A stretch of 64,000 nucleotides of DNA from the NCBI RefSeq assembly GCF_000002595.2, contig NC_057016.1:1876515-1940514 (forward strand), given 5' to 3'. The position numbers and the translations under genes are program-made. Of the stretch, positions 44,480 through 55,307 are shown in pieces. Within the stretch, counting starts at the first letter, position 1, and each line of letters starts with the position of its first letter. The notes below the pieces were generated by a model that was given only the letters and a program-made list of their open reading frames with translations, was not told the origin of the DNA and did not search any database. The DNA is from Chlamydomonas reinhardtii (Eukaryota > Chlorophyta > Chlorophyceae > Chlamydomonadales > Chlamydomonadaceae).

Positions 44480-46189
44480 ACGCACACACACACACACACA
44501 CACATCATGGCCCATCTACGTACCCACCCTGCAGGCTGAGTGCCTGCACTCGGGCGAGCCTGTGGCGCTCAAGGTGTACCGGCTCAAAGGGCAGTCCGAC
44601 TTCCTGCGCTACCAGATGATGCGGGAGCTGCACATACACGCCCGCCTGGCGCACGACAGCATGGTGCACCTGATAGGCGCGTTCCAGGTAGGTAGATAGG
44701 GCAGGCCGCCAGGCCCGAGTGGTGCGTGCATGATACCGTACGCACCGCCCGCCACCCGCCCTGACCGTCACCCGTGCATTCCTGTACTGCACGTGAGCGT
44801 ACGTCTGACGCGCGGTAAGCGCGTGACCGCGCCCCTTCCCCCGCACGCGCCAACATTGCGCACACCGCGTGCGTGCCCCGCCCCCGCCAACGTGCCTAGC
44901 CACGACTCCGCTGCTTCTTAGTTACTCACCATGAGTGTAACCCCCTTCCTCCTCGCCCGCCGCCCGTCGCCGCCTTCGGCCCGCAGGACGGCAACAAGCT
45001 GGTGATGGTGCAAGAGTACATGCGCGGCGGCACACTGGCGCGCGTGCGCGAGGAGCTGGGCGGCCGCCTGAGCGAGTTCCAGGCCATGCACCTGGTGCTG
45101 GTGCCGCTGCTGCGGGCGCTCGCGCACCTGCACGCCCGGGGCATTGTGCACAGAGACATCAAGCCGGTGAGCGGGCGGGCGGGCGGGTGGGTGGGTGGGC
45201 CGTGTGCCGCGTGCGGTGTGCTGCGGTGCCGTGCGGTGTGGTGCGGTATGCTGAGTTGATTTGCGCTTACCGTATGCGTGCTGTTCGGCCTGTGCATGCA
45301 TGCATGCATCGCGTCCGCCAGCTGACGTGCGCCCCAGTACGTACGTGCCGCGCCCGTGCCCGCGCCCGCACCCCGCTCGCAAAGCTCTCATCACACCGTG
45401 TGTACCTGAACCCGACACACAGGCCAACCTGCTGTTCACGCCCAACTGGCGCATCAAGCTGTGCGACTTCGGCGTGTCCATCTGCCTCAGCGAGGAGCGC
45501 GCCGTCACGCGCACGGGATCCAAGGACTACATACATGGCGCCGGTGAGTGCGCGTGCGTGCCCGATTTGAGACCCGCCCTGACACGTCTGCCCGGGAGCG
45601 TTGATTCTTATTGGTTCTTCCGCACGCACGCACGCGCAGGAGGTGACGGTGTGCCCGCTCAAGAGCCGGGTCGAGGACAACAAGGAGAGCGAAGAGCTCG
45701 CCTACACGCCCGCCGTGGACGTGTGGAGCCTGGGTGTGCTGCTGTACGAACTGCTGGTGGGTTTCGTGCCATTCCCCTGCGGCACGCCACAGGCCGGCAG
45801 GGCCGCAGCATACGGTCCCAGAGCCAGCAGCAGCGCCCGGCGCGAGCCGGCAGATGAGCTGTGCTTTCCCTCCAGCGTGGGCGAGCCGGCGCGCGCCTTC
45901 ATACGCGCCTGCCTGCAGCTGAACCCCGCCGACCGGCCCACGGTTCGTGAGCTGCGGCAGCACGAGTGGGTCATCAAATCACTGGTGAGTGCGTGGGGAT
46001 GCCACGAGTGCCTAGAGCGGGTGCGCGCCACCGTACAGACACACACGTGGCGCCTGCTTGGGACCCCACCAGCCCTTGCACGCACCCCACAACTTCCACA
46101 TACCATATGTACATAAGAGCGTCCCGCCATGCTGACGCACATACGAATTCCCAATGCACTTGCAGGAGGCGCCGATCAAGTCGCCATAG
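41571..46189 (+). CDS. Ser/Thr protein kinase with long low-complexity N-terminus; frame break
   Basis: Exons 41571-41872, 41976-44052, 44322-44366, 44535-44687, 44987-45166, 45423-45543, 45640-45984 and 46166-46189. About 790 N-terminal residues are Ala/Ser/Gln/Pro-rich and probably disordered. The kinase domain is C-terminal: degenerate Gly loop YQGYASTVHKA, VALKVY, MRELHIHARLAHDSMVHLIG, HRDIKPANLLF, LCDFGVS, then GSKDY and the APE region, VDVWSLGVLLYELLVGFVPFP, and RPTVRELRQHEW. The exons total 3,247 nt, one base over whole codons. At 45528-45537 ACAT is duplicated (TACATACATG). Without those 4 bp the exon would end YMAPE, as in related kinases, and match the next exon's phase; with them, translation shifts and stops in exon 7. 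This may be an assembly or strain difference, or a recent loss. Otherwise it looks like an aurora/NEK-like algal kinase. Confidence 0.78.
44445..44504. repeat. (CA)n tract
   Basis: An interrupted CA run ends about 30 bp before the acceptor of kinase exon 44535-44687. Confidence 0.9.
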
Positions 46190-48531
46190 ATGGCGCCAGC
46201 TCGAAAGCTAGTCAGCAAACCACCTTTAGTAAGCTTTCGTAAGATGGCACAATTTTGCAGGAGCGCGTTGGCGGACCCGTCAATCTTGGGGACCAGCCAA
46301 GGCCTAAGGGGTGTGGCATCCCTGCCTTCTGCGGGGGGCCCTGCCTCCTGCTGCCGCGTGCCGTAGTCCCACGGCGTTTTCCACCTTACTAAACACATGC
46401 TTGCTCACGGTGCTGGCTGCTGAGAACCAATGGTAGTATGATGGCCCATGGCACTGGGATGATCGAGATTCGCTATTATGATGGGCACATGGTGGGTCAG
46501 GATCGGGCAAATTCTTGAATTCATGTTGAATTGCGCACGGTTTGGCCATGCGTGCTGACAGCGCCGGCTAGCACGCACCGTGCAGAGCTTCCAAACCCGG
46601 CAATTTAACCCCCCCGAACCACGAAGCACGACCTGCGGGATCATGCATGGAAGGAAGCGGTGTTGTGCCAGTGCACTCTACTACACTATGCTTGTTTCCC
46701 GTGTGATGATAGTATGTTTACACAACCTGAGCATACATGGGGCCCATGAGCCAGGGACTACTAGCCATCTACAATTCTGTGTCTGGGCAAAGAGCGTCCG
46801 CGGGGGCAACGTACGAATGGCCTGAATGCAGGTTATTATGTGAATACTACATGCTTACCGTATGTTTCACGTATGTTTTACGTATGGATGGCTTGTGGAA
46901 GGCGCCTGGGGTAGGTTGTGCAGTTCCGTTCCAGAGTGAGCTGCTAGCGCTGCGCAGTGCCGGTACCGCGTGTGGAAAGCACGGCAGGTATGGGTCAGCC
47001 CCTCTGGCGGGTGGGTGGCGTGGGTGTAGTGCGGTGCGTGCTGTGGAAAAAACGGTCTGTCATCTGCTAGCTAGCCCCAATACTATAAAGATAACGCAGC
47101 ACAACATTGGGTGGGTGAATTTGGCAGTGGCGAGGGCACTAAGTAGGTCGCCCCAGGTCGTCCGGTGTTGCACGACTGCGAATTGTGCCGGCCAAGTTCA
47201 GCCTTGCACGCAATTATGGTGGTGTCCCTAGACTACAATTGACAGTAGCATGGCCGGCTCGCCCAGTTGGTGGATGTAGGTGCGCGTAGCCGCGCATGCA
47301 ATGCAGGGGAGATGGGTTGTATGTACGGCGCTGGACCGCATGCGCCCAGCTGGCTTTGGTTGGAGACATTTCCTTTGGTAGCTCTGCTTACTCGATGGAC
47401 AAAAGGCGCAGGTAGTTGCCGGATTGTGGGCGGACCACACATCTTTTTTGACAAAACAAATCAGAGGCGGACATCGGGTGGCATCGTCACCAAAGTGCGG
47501 GAGAATGCGAAATATTTTAGAGTCCTTGAGATGGGCTGCCCGCGTCTGGCTTTAGACACCGGCTTAGTGCATGAGTGCATGTGTGTAGCACGTGCAGGCG
47601 TGTGTGAGGGCAGCCCGCAGCAGGCGAAGGCGTTTGCGTACAGCCCCTCTTGCTCACGCGGTACGTGCACGTGGGGGGCCGCGGCCCCATCAGGTTGCTT
47701 GAAACGGTACTTGATGACACCGGCAGTTGCATGCTTGGTGCTCGTGCCTTGTGGTCTTGTGGATAATCGATGCATTATATTTGCCCCAGTTGGCCAGTTG
47801 AATCGAACCACAATCGTGTGCGGTGCGTGTGTGAAGTGGATGGCTTGATCACATGAAGGGGGTCTCAGGTGGAGAAGGCTTTCTGAGTTTCTGATGGTTG
47901 AAAAGGATTTACCGGTATGCTGTGCTTGCAGAGTCGCAGCTTGCTGTCCTCTGCCCTACGCGCTTTGGCGCTGGAAGTTTAGGTGTTGCAAGTGAGTTCG
48001 TGTCATCTGCTCCTCCTCCCGTCCCATGCAGCCTTGCCCTGCGCACGGCAATCCGTAGGCCGCGCCAGCATGAACCCTAGCCGTGCACAGCCACCCGCAG
48101 CCACCTGCTGCCACCCCATCCAGCACAGAGGCAAACAACCCCAACACGCAAGGCCACAGTACCAACAGCATCCCTGCTCCTGTGCTCTGGCCTAGCTCCA
48201 GCTTTCAGTGCGCCTAACGCGTGCCAGCCAGCCACGGCGACCTCAGCCACCTGCGTGCTTGTGTCAGCCCAGATCCTGGCGCCCTAACTCCCCGCCTCCT
48301 GCCTCCCATCTGCTTCAAGCAGCTAGCCGCTAGCTAGCCCTTGTTCTCTCGAGAGCGAGAGCCACCTTTCTTGTCTACCTGTCAACCTCCGCGCTCTCAG
48401 ATGCTACAGCCGCTCCAGCTGCTATGCAACAGCATGCGGCTTCCTTATCAGCCTCCGCGCTCTCAGACGCTACAGCCGCTCCAGCTGCTACAGGCGCTGC
48501 TACAGCCGTGGCTACAGCTGCTAAGCGGCTG
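46190..48531. other. 2.3-kb intergenic / 3' UTR region
   Basis: No exon with splice or family support was seen. A 193-codon open frame on the plus strand (47267-47848) has non-algal-looking codon use and no recognisable motif. The right end contains the asparaginase 3' UTR with two ~47-bp direct repeats. AT-rich stretches (46400-46700, 46820-46880) are common here. No TGTAA for the kinase was found in this interval on the plus strand. Confidence 0.4.
48384..48495. repeat. Two ~47-bp direct repeats, 65-bp period
   Basis: CCTCCGCGCTCTCAGA.GCTA followed by CAGCCGCTCCAGCTGCTA occurs near 48387 and again near 48452. Both lie just downstream of the asparaginase stop codon. Confidence 0.9.
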
Positions 48532-50041
48532 CTACAGCTCCCCCGCCAGCGGCACTCCCAGCGCCAGGTCGGGGTGCTCCAGGCAGAACATCATCTTGAC
48601 CGCCGCACACTCTGGAGGTGACCGGGCGAGAGGAGGAGGAGGGTGGAGGGCTTGTAAATGCCAGCCCAAACTACCGTAAGCCAAACCAAGCCAAACTAGG
48701 ACAAGGAGCCAAAGGGCCAATGTGTACGGTATGGCGGGTTGGGCTGAGGGCATGTGTAGTGTGAGAGAGGCGAGCGAGGCGCTAGGGCCTCACAAAGCCT
48801 GTGCGTGTAACATGTGCGGCAGGCGTTTGGATCGTTCGGATGGGGTCAGCAGGTCTTCGGATGCCGTCATCACACGCGCACCCGGCGTCATGTGCGGCCC
48901 GGCGTCCACGCCCATCTCCGCCGCCAGCTGCCCCGCATGGTACAGCGCCGGCTGCAGCGGGCCGCTGCTGCACTGGCTGGTCAGACACACCTGCAGGGGG
49001 GGAGGGGGGCAGGCAGGGCGGAGACAGGGAGCGGTCACATTCATGATCAATCAGGGCTGGGTGGGTGGCCAGGGGAGGCAGGCGGGGATAAGGGTGGGCG
49101 CGGGTTTACACGGTGGTACCGTAATAGGACAGGGGCCCCGAAGTGTCACGTGCGCACGGCACCCCCGCTCTGTGCCAGCTTCAGCAGGGCAGCCGCGGCC
49201 TGCTTCGTGTCGCCCCGCATCCCTGTACACCACCCATGCGGCCATGCCAGCCCGTGGCCGTGCCCTTGCTCGTGTCTTCCAATCCGCCCTTGAGCCGACC
49301 CCACACGCGCCCCAACCCCCAACCCCCAAATCCCAACCCCCCCTTACTCGTGCCCTACTCCCCCACAACCCGCACACGCCACACGCCACGCCCCACACAC
49401 GCCCCACACACGCCTCACCCACCTGCAGCCCCTTGGCTGTCTGCTCCTTGAGCCAGGGTATCCAGCCGAAGCTGGTCTGGTCCGGCAGGTTGCCCACCCC
49501 GAAGGCCTCCAGCACCACCCCCCGCACGCCCCTGCCGTACAGGTCGCCGTACGCAGTGCGCGGGTCGCTGCCGGGCACCACCGGGATGCGGATGACCCGC
49601 GGGTCCAGCTGCGGGGGAGGGGAGGGGAGGGAAGAAAGGAGGAAGAGGGGAGGGGGGAAGATGTGGGTGACAAACTCCACACGAGATGCCACACAAATGC
49701 GTGCACACACACACACACACACACACACACAACACACACACACACACAATGACCCTCCTCTTCGCCTTGCAATAGCGCAGCATCCGCTGCATCCCTTACC
49801 TTGAACCTGGGCTTGTAGGCGCCCTCCGCTCGCAGCAGGTAGCGCGTGTTCCAGTCCACATCGATGCCCAGAGTGGCCCTGTGTGTGGAAGGGGTGGATG
49901 GCAGGGGGTGGTCGTGTAAATACCAGCCCAAACTGAACCAAACCAGCCAACCTAGGGGGGTATATTCCCAAGCGCGATGAATAAATCCCAGCATATGGGG
50001 TTGCAACACGGGAACGGACGGCTCCAGGCCACAGCGTAGGG

Positions 50042-50091
<50 letters not shown>

Positions 50092-52209
50092 TGAAAGACG
50101 CACACGTTATGCGGCTTATCAGTAGCAGACACGTGCACACACACGCGCGCACAGCTAGGCGGTCATGACTCACAGGTAGGGGTAGGTGAGCGAGTCAAAG
50201 GCCTGGTAGGCGGCCGAGTTGACCTGGGCACAAAGAAGGGAAGACAGAGGACAGAGTGTGTGTCTACATCATGTCTGTTGGCAGAGCACGAGTTGGAGGC
50301 AGGGGCCCATCACCTGTGTGACAACCCTATATTCTGCCCTGCCTTTCTTTGCCCCAGGCCCGGGCAAATTACCCCCCATCCCCACCACCACTACCACCAC
50401 CACCACCATCATCCCCGTCTACAGTTTCCTTAGCTACTCATACGTGTAACCCCCGGCCCCACCTTCTGTGTGCGGTTGCCGCGCATGAGCTTGCCGCCAA
50501 AGCACACCGCCACCTCCTGCAGCTCCACGTGCGGCGGCGAGAAGGCCGAGGTGGCCACCTGCGGGCGCACCGGTAGTTGCATGTGTGGGCATCACAACAT
50601 ATGGGGGACATTAGGGTGTAGTCATCAAGGGTAGCTGGGCTTCAGTGAGCGGTCCTAGATAGCCATGTATGGGGGACTGAACGGGTGCAAGTAAGATCGT
50701 GGACATTCATGGGCATAGTTGGGATACATTATACACTAACACGGCGGCTGTTGTGTATGTGGTGGTGGCGTTGCGGGACCGTGGGGTGAGTGAATTTAAG
50801 ATGAAAGGAAGCGCTTACTGCGCATGTTTTCTTCTAGCGTACTCTTGAACCCACCTGAATAGAGTCGAGCAGGTTCTGTCGCGCGTCGGTGCGCGGCGCC
50901 CGCAGCGGCAGTTGGCTGCCTGCACGGTGCGTGTGGCAACGGGCGCAGCGTGAGGGCAATGGAGGTGCTGTGGTGCATCTGATGGCGGTCAATGCTCGAG
51001 CAGTACTCATGAGCAGTAGTTATGAGCAGCGCAGATCCAAGGGACGCGCCAAGGCGCCTCGTGCAGTCCGCCACGTGTTCGTGCACCCCCACCTACGTAC
51101 GGTACACACGCTGTCACCTACCGGTCAGGACGATGGGCTTCTTGAAGCCGCACAGCATGAGCGACAGCGCCGAGGCCGTGTAGGCCAGCGTGTCAGTGCC
51201 GTGAACCACCTGGGGGGGCGGGAGGGTGAGCGAGAGGAGGAGCAGGGTCCCGTGAGGGGACAGGACGGAAGAGACAGGGCCCGGCTCAGTGGCGGCGCGC
51301 TGACTGCACAACTGCGCACGTCTTGCCCCAACCACCTCTCTCTCTCTCCCTCCCTCACCTCTCCTCTCCCTCCCTCCCTCTCCCTCCCTCGCTCCCTTAC
51401 TCTGTGAGCTCCCCTGTCAGCCTGCCTGCCTGCTTGCCCCCCTCCCTCAGCCTGCCTGCCTCCCTCAGCCTCCCTCAGCCTGCCCGCCCCCCTCCCTCAG
51501 TCCGCCTGCCTCCCTCAGCCTGCCCGCCCGCCTCACCACGAATGCGTCGTAGTGCTGTCTGTTGGTGTGCAGCACCCGCGCGATGTGGATCCAGTCCTGT
51601 GGCCCCACCCGGCTGCTGTCCTTGTTGAACACCACCTGGGGGTTGAGGGGGGGGCGGGGTGAGGAGGTTGAGGGGGTTGAGGGGGTTGAGGGGGAAAGTG
51701 AGGGCAGGTTAGGGTGGGGGTGAGGGGGAGGCCGAGGAACACGCCCCCGCGTTTCCTTCTTTCTGCTCTTTTACACATACATGCACACACACATACGCAT
51801 CAACACACATGTGACAGCCCATTCCCCCTGACCTGGCTGGGTACGGTATTTCAGCACCCGCGTCACACGCGCAAAAACAACACACACCTGCAAGTCCACG
51901 TTGGCGAATTTGTCTAGCTCCGGAACCATGGCTGTAGCGGGGAGAGGGAGTGGGAGTAAAGGATGGGATGAGGTCAGTGCCAGGCGCAGGGCCCCGTCTG
52001 GACACACGCCCGCTTCCCCCGCCTCCATCTGTCATTCTTAGCCCCCTGCCCCCCTCCCTCCCTTCCACCCGCCACCCTGACAGACATACATTACCCACAC
52101 GACCTCCTCCCTCTCCCGCTTTCCCTCTCCCAACCCCCAACGCCCAAACCCAGTCCCCCCTCCCTCCCCTGGTGTTGTTTCAACTGGTATTAACACCCCC
52201 CCCACCCCA

Positions 52210-52289
<80 letters not shown>

Positions 52290-53750
52290 CGCCACTCACT
52301 GAGCAAGCTGCTCAGCATCTCGCCCGGCCTCAGGCTGCCCTTGTACGAGTCGCTGGCGCCGGCACGCGGCCGCAGGTTGTGGCTCTCATCCTCCTCAAAA
52401 GCCTCCTGCGGATTGGCGCGGTTGCGCAAAGGTTGTGTAAGAGGAGGCGGAAAGGAAGGCAAGCAGCCGAGTCATAAGCCCGTCTTGTGGGCGTGCACCA
52501 GCAGTTGCGCATTTCTTCGTCTGCTTGTTATGTGGGAGTTTAGGAGTGCACAGCGCGACCCTGACCGCAGCCGCTCTGGCCCAATGCCCTCCCACCACAC
52601 GCACAGGCTGCCGCACGCCTCGCCAACACAGCTCCTGAGCGGTCAAGCGCCAGAGCCCACGCCGCCCCACCCAGCGCTTAACCGTCAGCACCCAGTCACC
52701 GGCAAACGCAACACAGCGGCCCCCCCGCCGCACCGCCGCCTAGCCATGCCTGGTCGCCCCAGCCCCAACCCCCCAGCCCCACCAACCCCAGCCCCAACCA
52801 AAACCCCATAACTTCCAACCCAACCATCCATCCCCCACCCCCACCCACACCCCGCCCCAGCCCCACCTCCGGGTCCATGCCCAAGGTGCCGCCCGTGTGT
52901 AGGAACAGCACCCGCGGCAGCGGCCGGGTCACCGTGCGCAGCCGCCCCCCATGCCGCGGCGAGGAGCCAGGAGCGGACCAGCCCGGCCGGCTGCTACTGC
53001 CACTGCTACTGCCACTGCCACTGCCGCTGGCACTGGCGCCGCCCGCGACGCTACTGCCACTGCCACCGCTAATGCTGCCGTGCCCGGTGCTACTGCTGCT
53101 GGTGGTGGTGAGTGCTACAGCCGCCGCAGCGGTGGTGGCCAGCTGCGGCAACGCGCCGGCAGCGGATACGATCAGTCCTTCCGCTGACGACGGCGACTCC
53201 GAACCGCTGGCACTGCCCTCGCCATCTCTGCCACTGCCATTCCCATTGCCATTGCCACTGCCGCGACTTTTGCGCCACGCATCAGCTGCTGACGGCTCCG
53301 CCGCCGTCGCCGCCGGCTGTCGTTCTGGATCCAGATCCGGGTGTGAAACGCGCGACGCCTCCGCCAGCCCCGCCTCCGCCACGTGCTGCTGAGGCACCTC
53401 CCACATGGATCCATCCACCCCGGTCATGAGCAGCCGGCCGCGGCCGTCGCCGCCGTCGCCTCTAGTGACGCTGGTATTACTGCTGCCGCTGCCGCCGCTG
53501 CCGCCGCTGCCGTCGCCGGCTCCGCCGCCGCCGCCGTGCCTGGGGCCCTGCGCCGCCCCATGCCTTTCCTCGGTGTTGGCGCTACTCGCCGCCACCGCTG
53601 CCTCCTGCTCGTCTTCCCCGTTGCCCTTGGACGCTGAGGTGCGCCTCCCGCCGCGCCCCCGCCCCCGCCGCTGCTGCTGCTGTGCCTGCTCGCCCTCGCC
53701 CTCGCCCTCACCCGCGCGCGCCCCGGCCTTCGACCCAGATCGCTTCGCCA

Positions 53751-53785
<35 letters not shown>

Positions 53786-54216
53786 GCAGTTTCTCGCTGC
53801 TGCTCCTGCCGGGCCTGGGCGGCTAGGAACATTGGGTCCTCAGCTACGGCCAGCTCCTCATCGTCCGTGCTCCTGGCCCCCGGCGCATGCTCGCCACCGC
53901 TGATTGTGCCGTCGTTGGCCGCGTACAGGCGGCCGTTTGGCCGTCGCCCGAACACGATGAAGGCTTGGTAGTTGGGGGCAAGCGATGATGTTGAGTCCCT
54001 GGGGGGGCTGGCATTTGACCGCTTCCAGCGGGGGGTGGCACCGCTGCCGCCAAGTAGGGAGCCAGGCCAGGGCCCGAGCGCGTCCAGCGAGTTCTGGGCT
54101 TCGCCCTTACCAGACGAGCATACGAGGCCACATCTTTCAGACCGGTAGACGAGGAATGGCGTCCGTGCGTCCGGTTGGGCTCGGAAGCCGGGCATGCGCG
54201 TCCGAAAGCCCGCCAT
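48532..54216 (-). CDS. Type I L-asparaginase with long N-terminal extension
   Basis: Twelve exons: 54216-52867, 52405-52300, 51931-51888, 51635-51537, 51209-51122, 50919-50855, 50558-50463, 50223-50174, 49878-49800, 49608-49423, 48990-48882 and 48611-48532. They close to 783 residues. The first exon alone encodes ~440 residues of Ser/Gly/Ala/Arg-rich sequence before the catalytic domain. Catalytic signatures: LFLHTGGTLGMDPE (first active-site Thr), VVHGTDTLAYTASALS (second Thr-Asp pair), VLTGSQLPL...RTDARQNLLDS, GGKLMRGNRTQK (Lys region), and LEAFGVGNLPD. This is the bacterial AnsA-like cytosolic class, which hydrolyses asparagine to aspartate and ammonia. The conserved domain is ~340 residues, as expected. 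A frame-open start upstream of ATG 54216 is not excluded. A transit peptide may lie in the Arg-rich first 40 residues (MAGFRTRMPGFRAQ). Confidence 0.92.
49706..49748. repeat. (CA)n tract
   Basis: CA units with a short interruption, in the intron between asparaginase exons 49878-49800 and 49608-49423. Confidence 0.9.
50043..50089. repeat. (CA)n tract
   Basis: Uninterrupted CA run in the intron between asparaginase exons 50223-50174 and 49878-49800. Confidence 0.95.
52210..52288. repeat. (CA)n tract at a donor
   Basis: About 40 CA units end ~11 bp from the donor side of asparaginase exon 52405-52300. In the transcript the intron therefore starts GTGAGTGGCGC and then runs into (UG)n. Confidence 0.95.
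53740..53790. repeat. CAG/GCA triplet run coding poly-Ala
   Basis: About eleven (GCA)n triplets inside the first asparaginase exon encode an alanine run in the low-complexity extension. Confidence 0.9.
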
Positions 54217-55307
54217 TATGACGGCACCTCGAGGTGCGCCTAACCCTGCCCAGTGCGCAAGTCCGTGCACCTGACTATGTATATCTACTTAAGTGGCGTA
54301 AGGATAGCCGGTCGCAAAGAAAAAAAGCTGACACGTCGATACTGCGGTTTACAAAGTCCTTTGACTCCGACTGGTCATCATGCCTTCATCATGCCTTCCT
54401 CGTCTACGGTATCTGTAACGAATGAATGTCTGCCGCAACCAGTCGCGGTCGAAGGCACCCTCAGGCACGAACCCTGGTTGCGGCCGGAAACCCTCGCAGA
54501 CGACACGGAACCTGCCTCTGCCCTCCGCACCCGGACGTGTCTTCAGTCTCTCTATTACCCTACAACACTCATGGGGATTCATCCTGCCCCTCATTTGCAG
54601 GCGGCCTTCTGCATACTGGGAGTGCAATGAACTCGTGAGTGCACCGTCGGTCCTCGAACACATCCGCGCAGGCCAAATCACAACCTGGTCTGTGAGAGAT
54701 ATGGCGGTATTTTAGGATTGTGATGCTGCGTTGTGGAGACAGGGGTTGGGTGTGGGCGGCTTTGCCGGGAGTTTAACATCCTAGCGAACCGTGGATGGAC
54801 TTGGCCGTGCCACCGGCACGGTCACCGTGTCGCCTATGTTGCACACCCATACCCATCCCCCTCCAACAGCCGGCCAGCGCTCTCCAGCAGCCTTTGCCGT
54901 TGCCATCTGGCATTAGATGCATGCAGCTACTCCGCGACTGCGTGCCGGGGTCGTCCGTGTGGCTGACCCCTGCACGTGCATTGGAATTTATTGATACGCC
55001 AAGCGACGTCGCGTCCTTCTCCAAAATCATGTTTAAGTGTGAGCACTCTTTCTAGAAAACTGCGTGCTTCGGGCTATACGCACATATGGTAAAGGACTCG
55101 CAGAGTCTTCAGCGTGCACCGTTTGGCACGCTTAGTCGCCTTTTCTGCAATTCAGTGACAACCACAGTGATTTCGTTGGGAAATATCATCATTACCTAGC
55201 TCGACAGGGCGGAGAGCCGAGCAGCGTGACGTTTCACGGCGTCGTGACACGAAGTTCCCCGCTCCAACCCAAACTTCCAACGCATTTGGCGCGTGCAATA
55301 AAGTTAC
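54217..55307. promoter_or_regulatory. Divergent intergenic region, asparaginase / phosphorylase-like
   Basis: 1,091 bp lie between the start codons of two head-to-head genes. No coding exon was recognised. Confidence 0.45.

Noticed and set aside
47267-47848. 193-codon plus-strand open frame in the kinase-asparaginase gap
   Set aside because: No splice context, motif, or GC3 bias like neighbouring genes; composition looks like untranslated or intergenic DNA.
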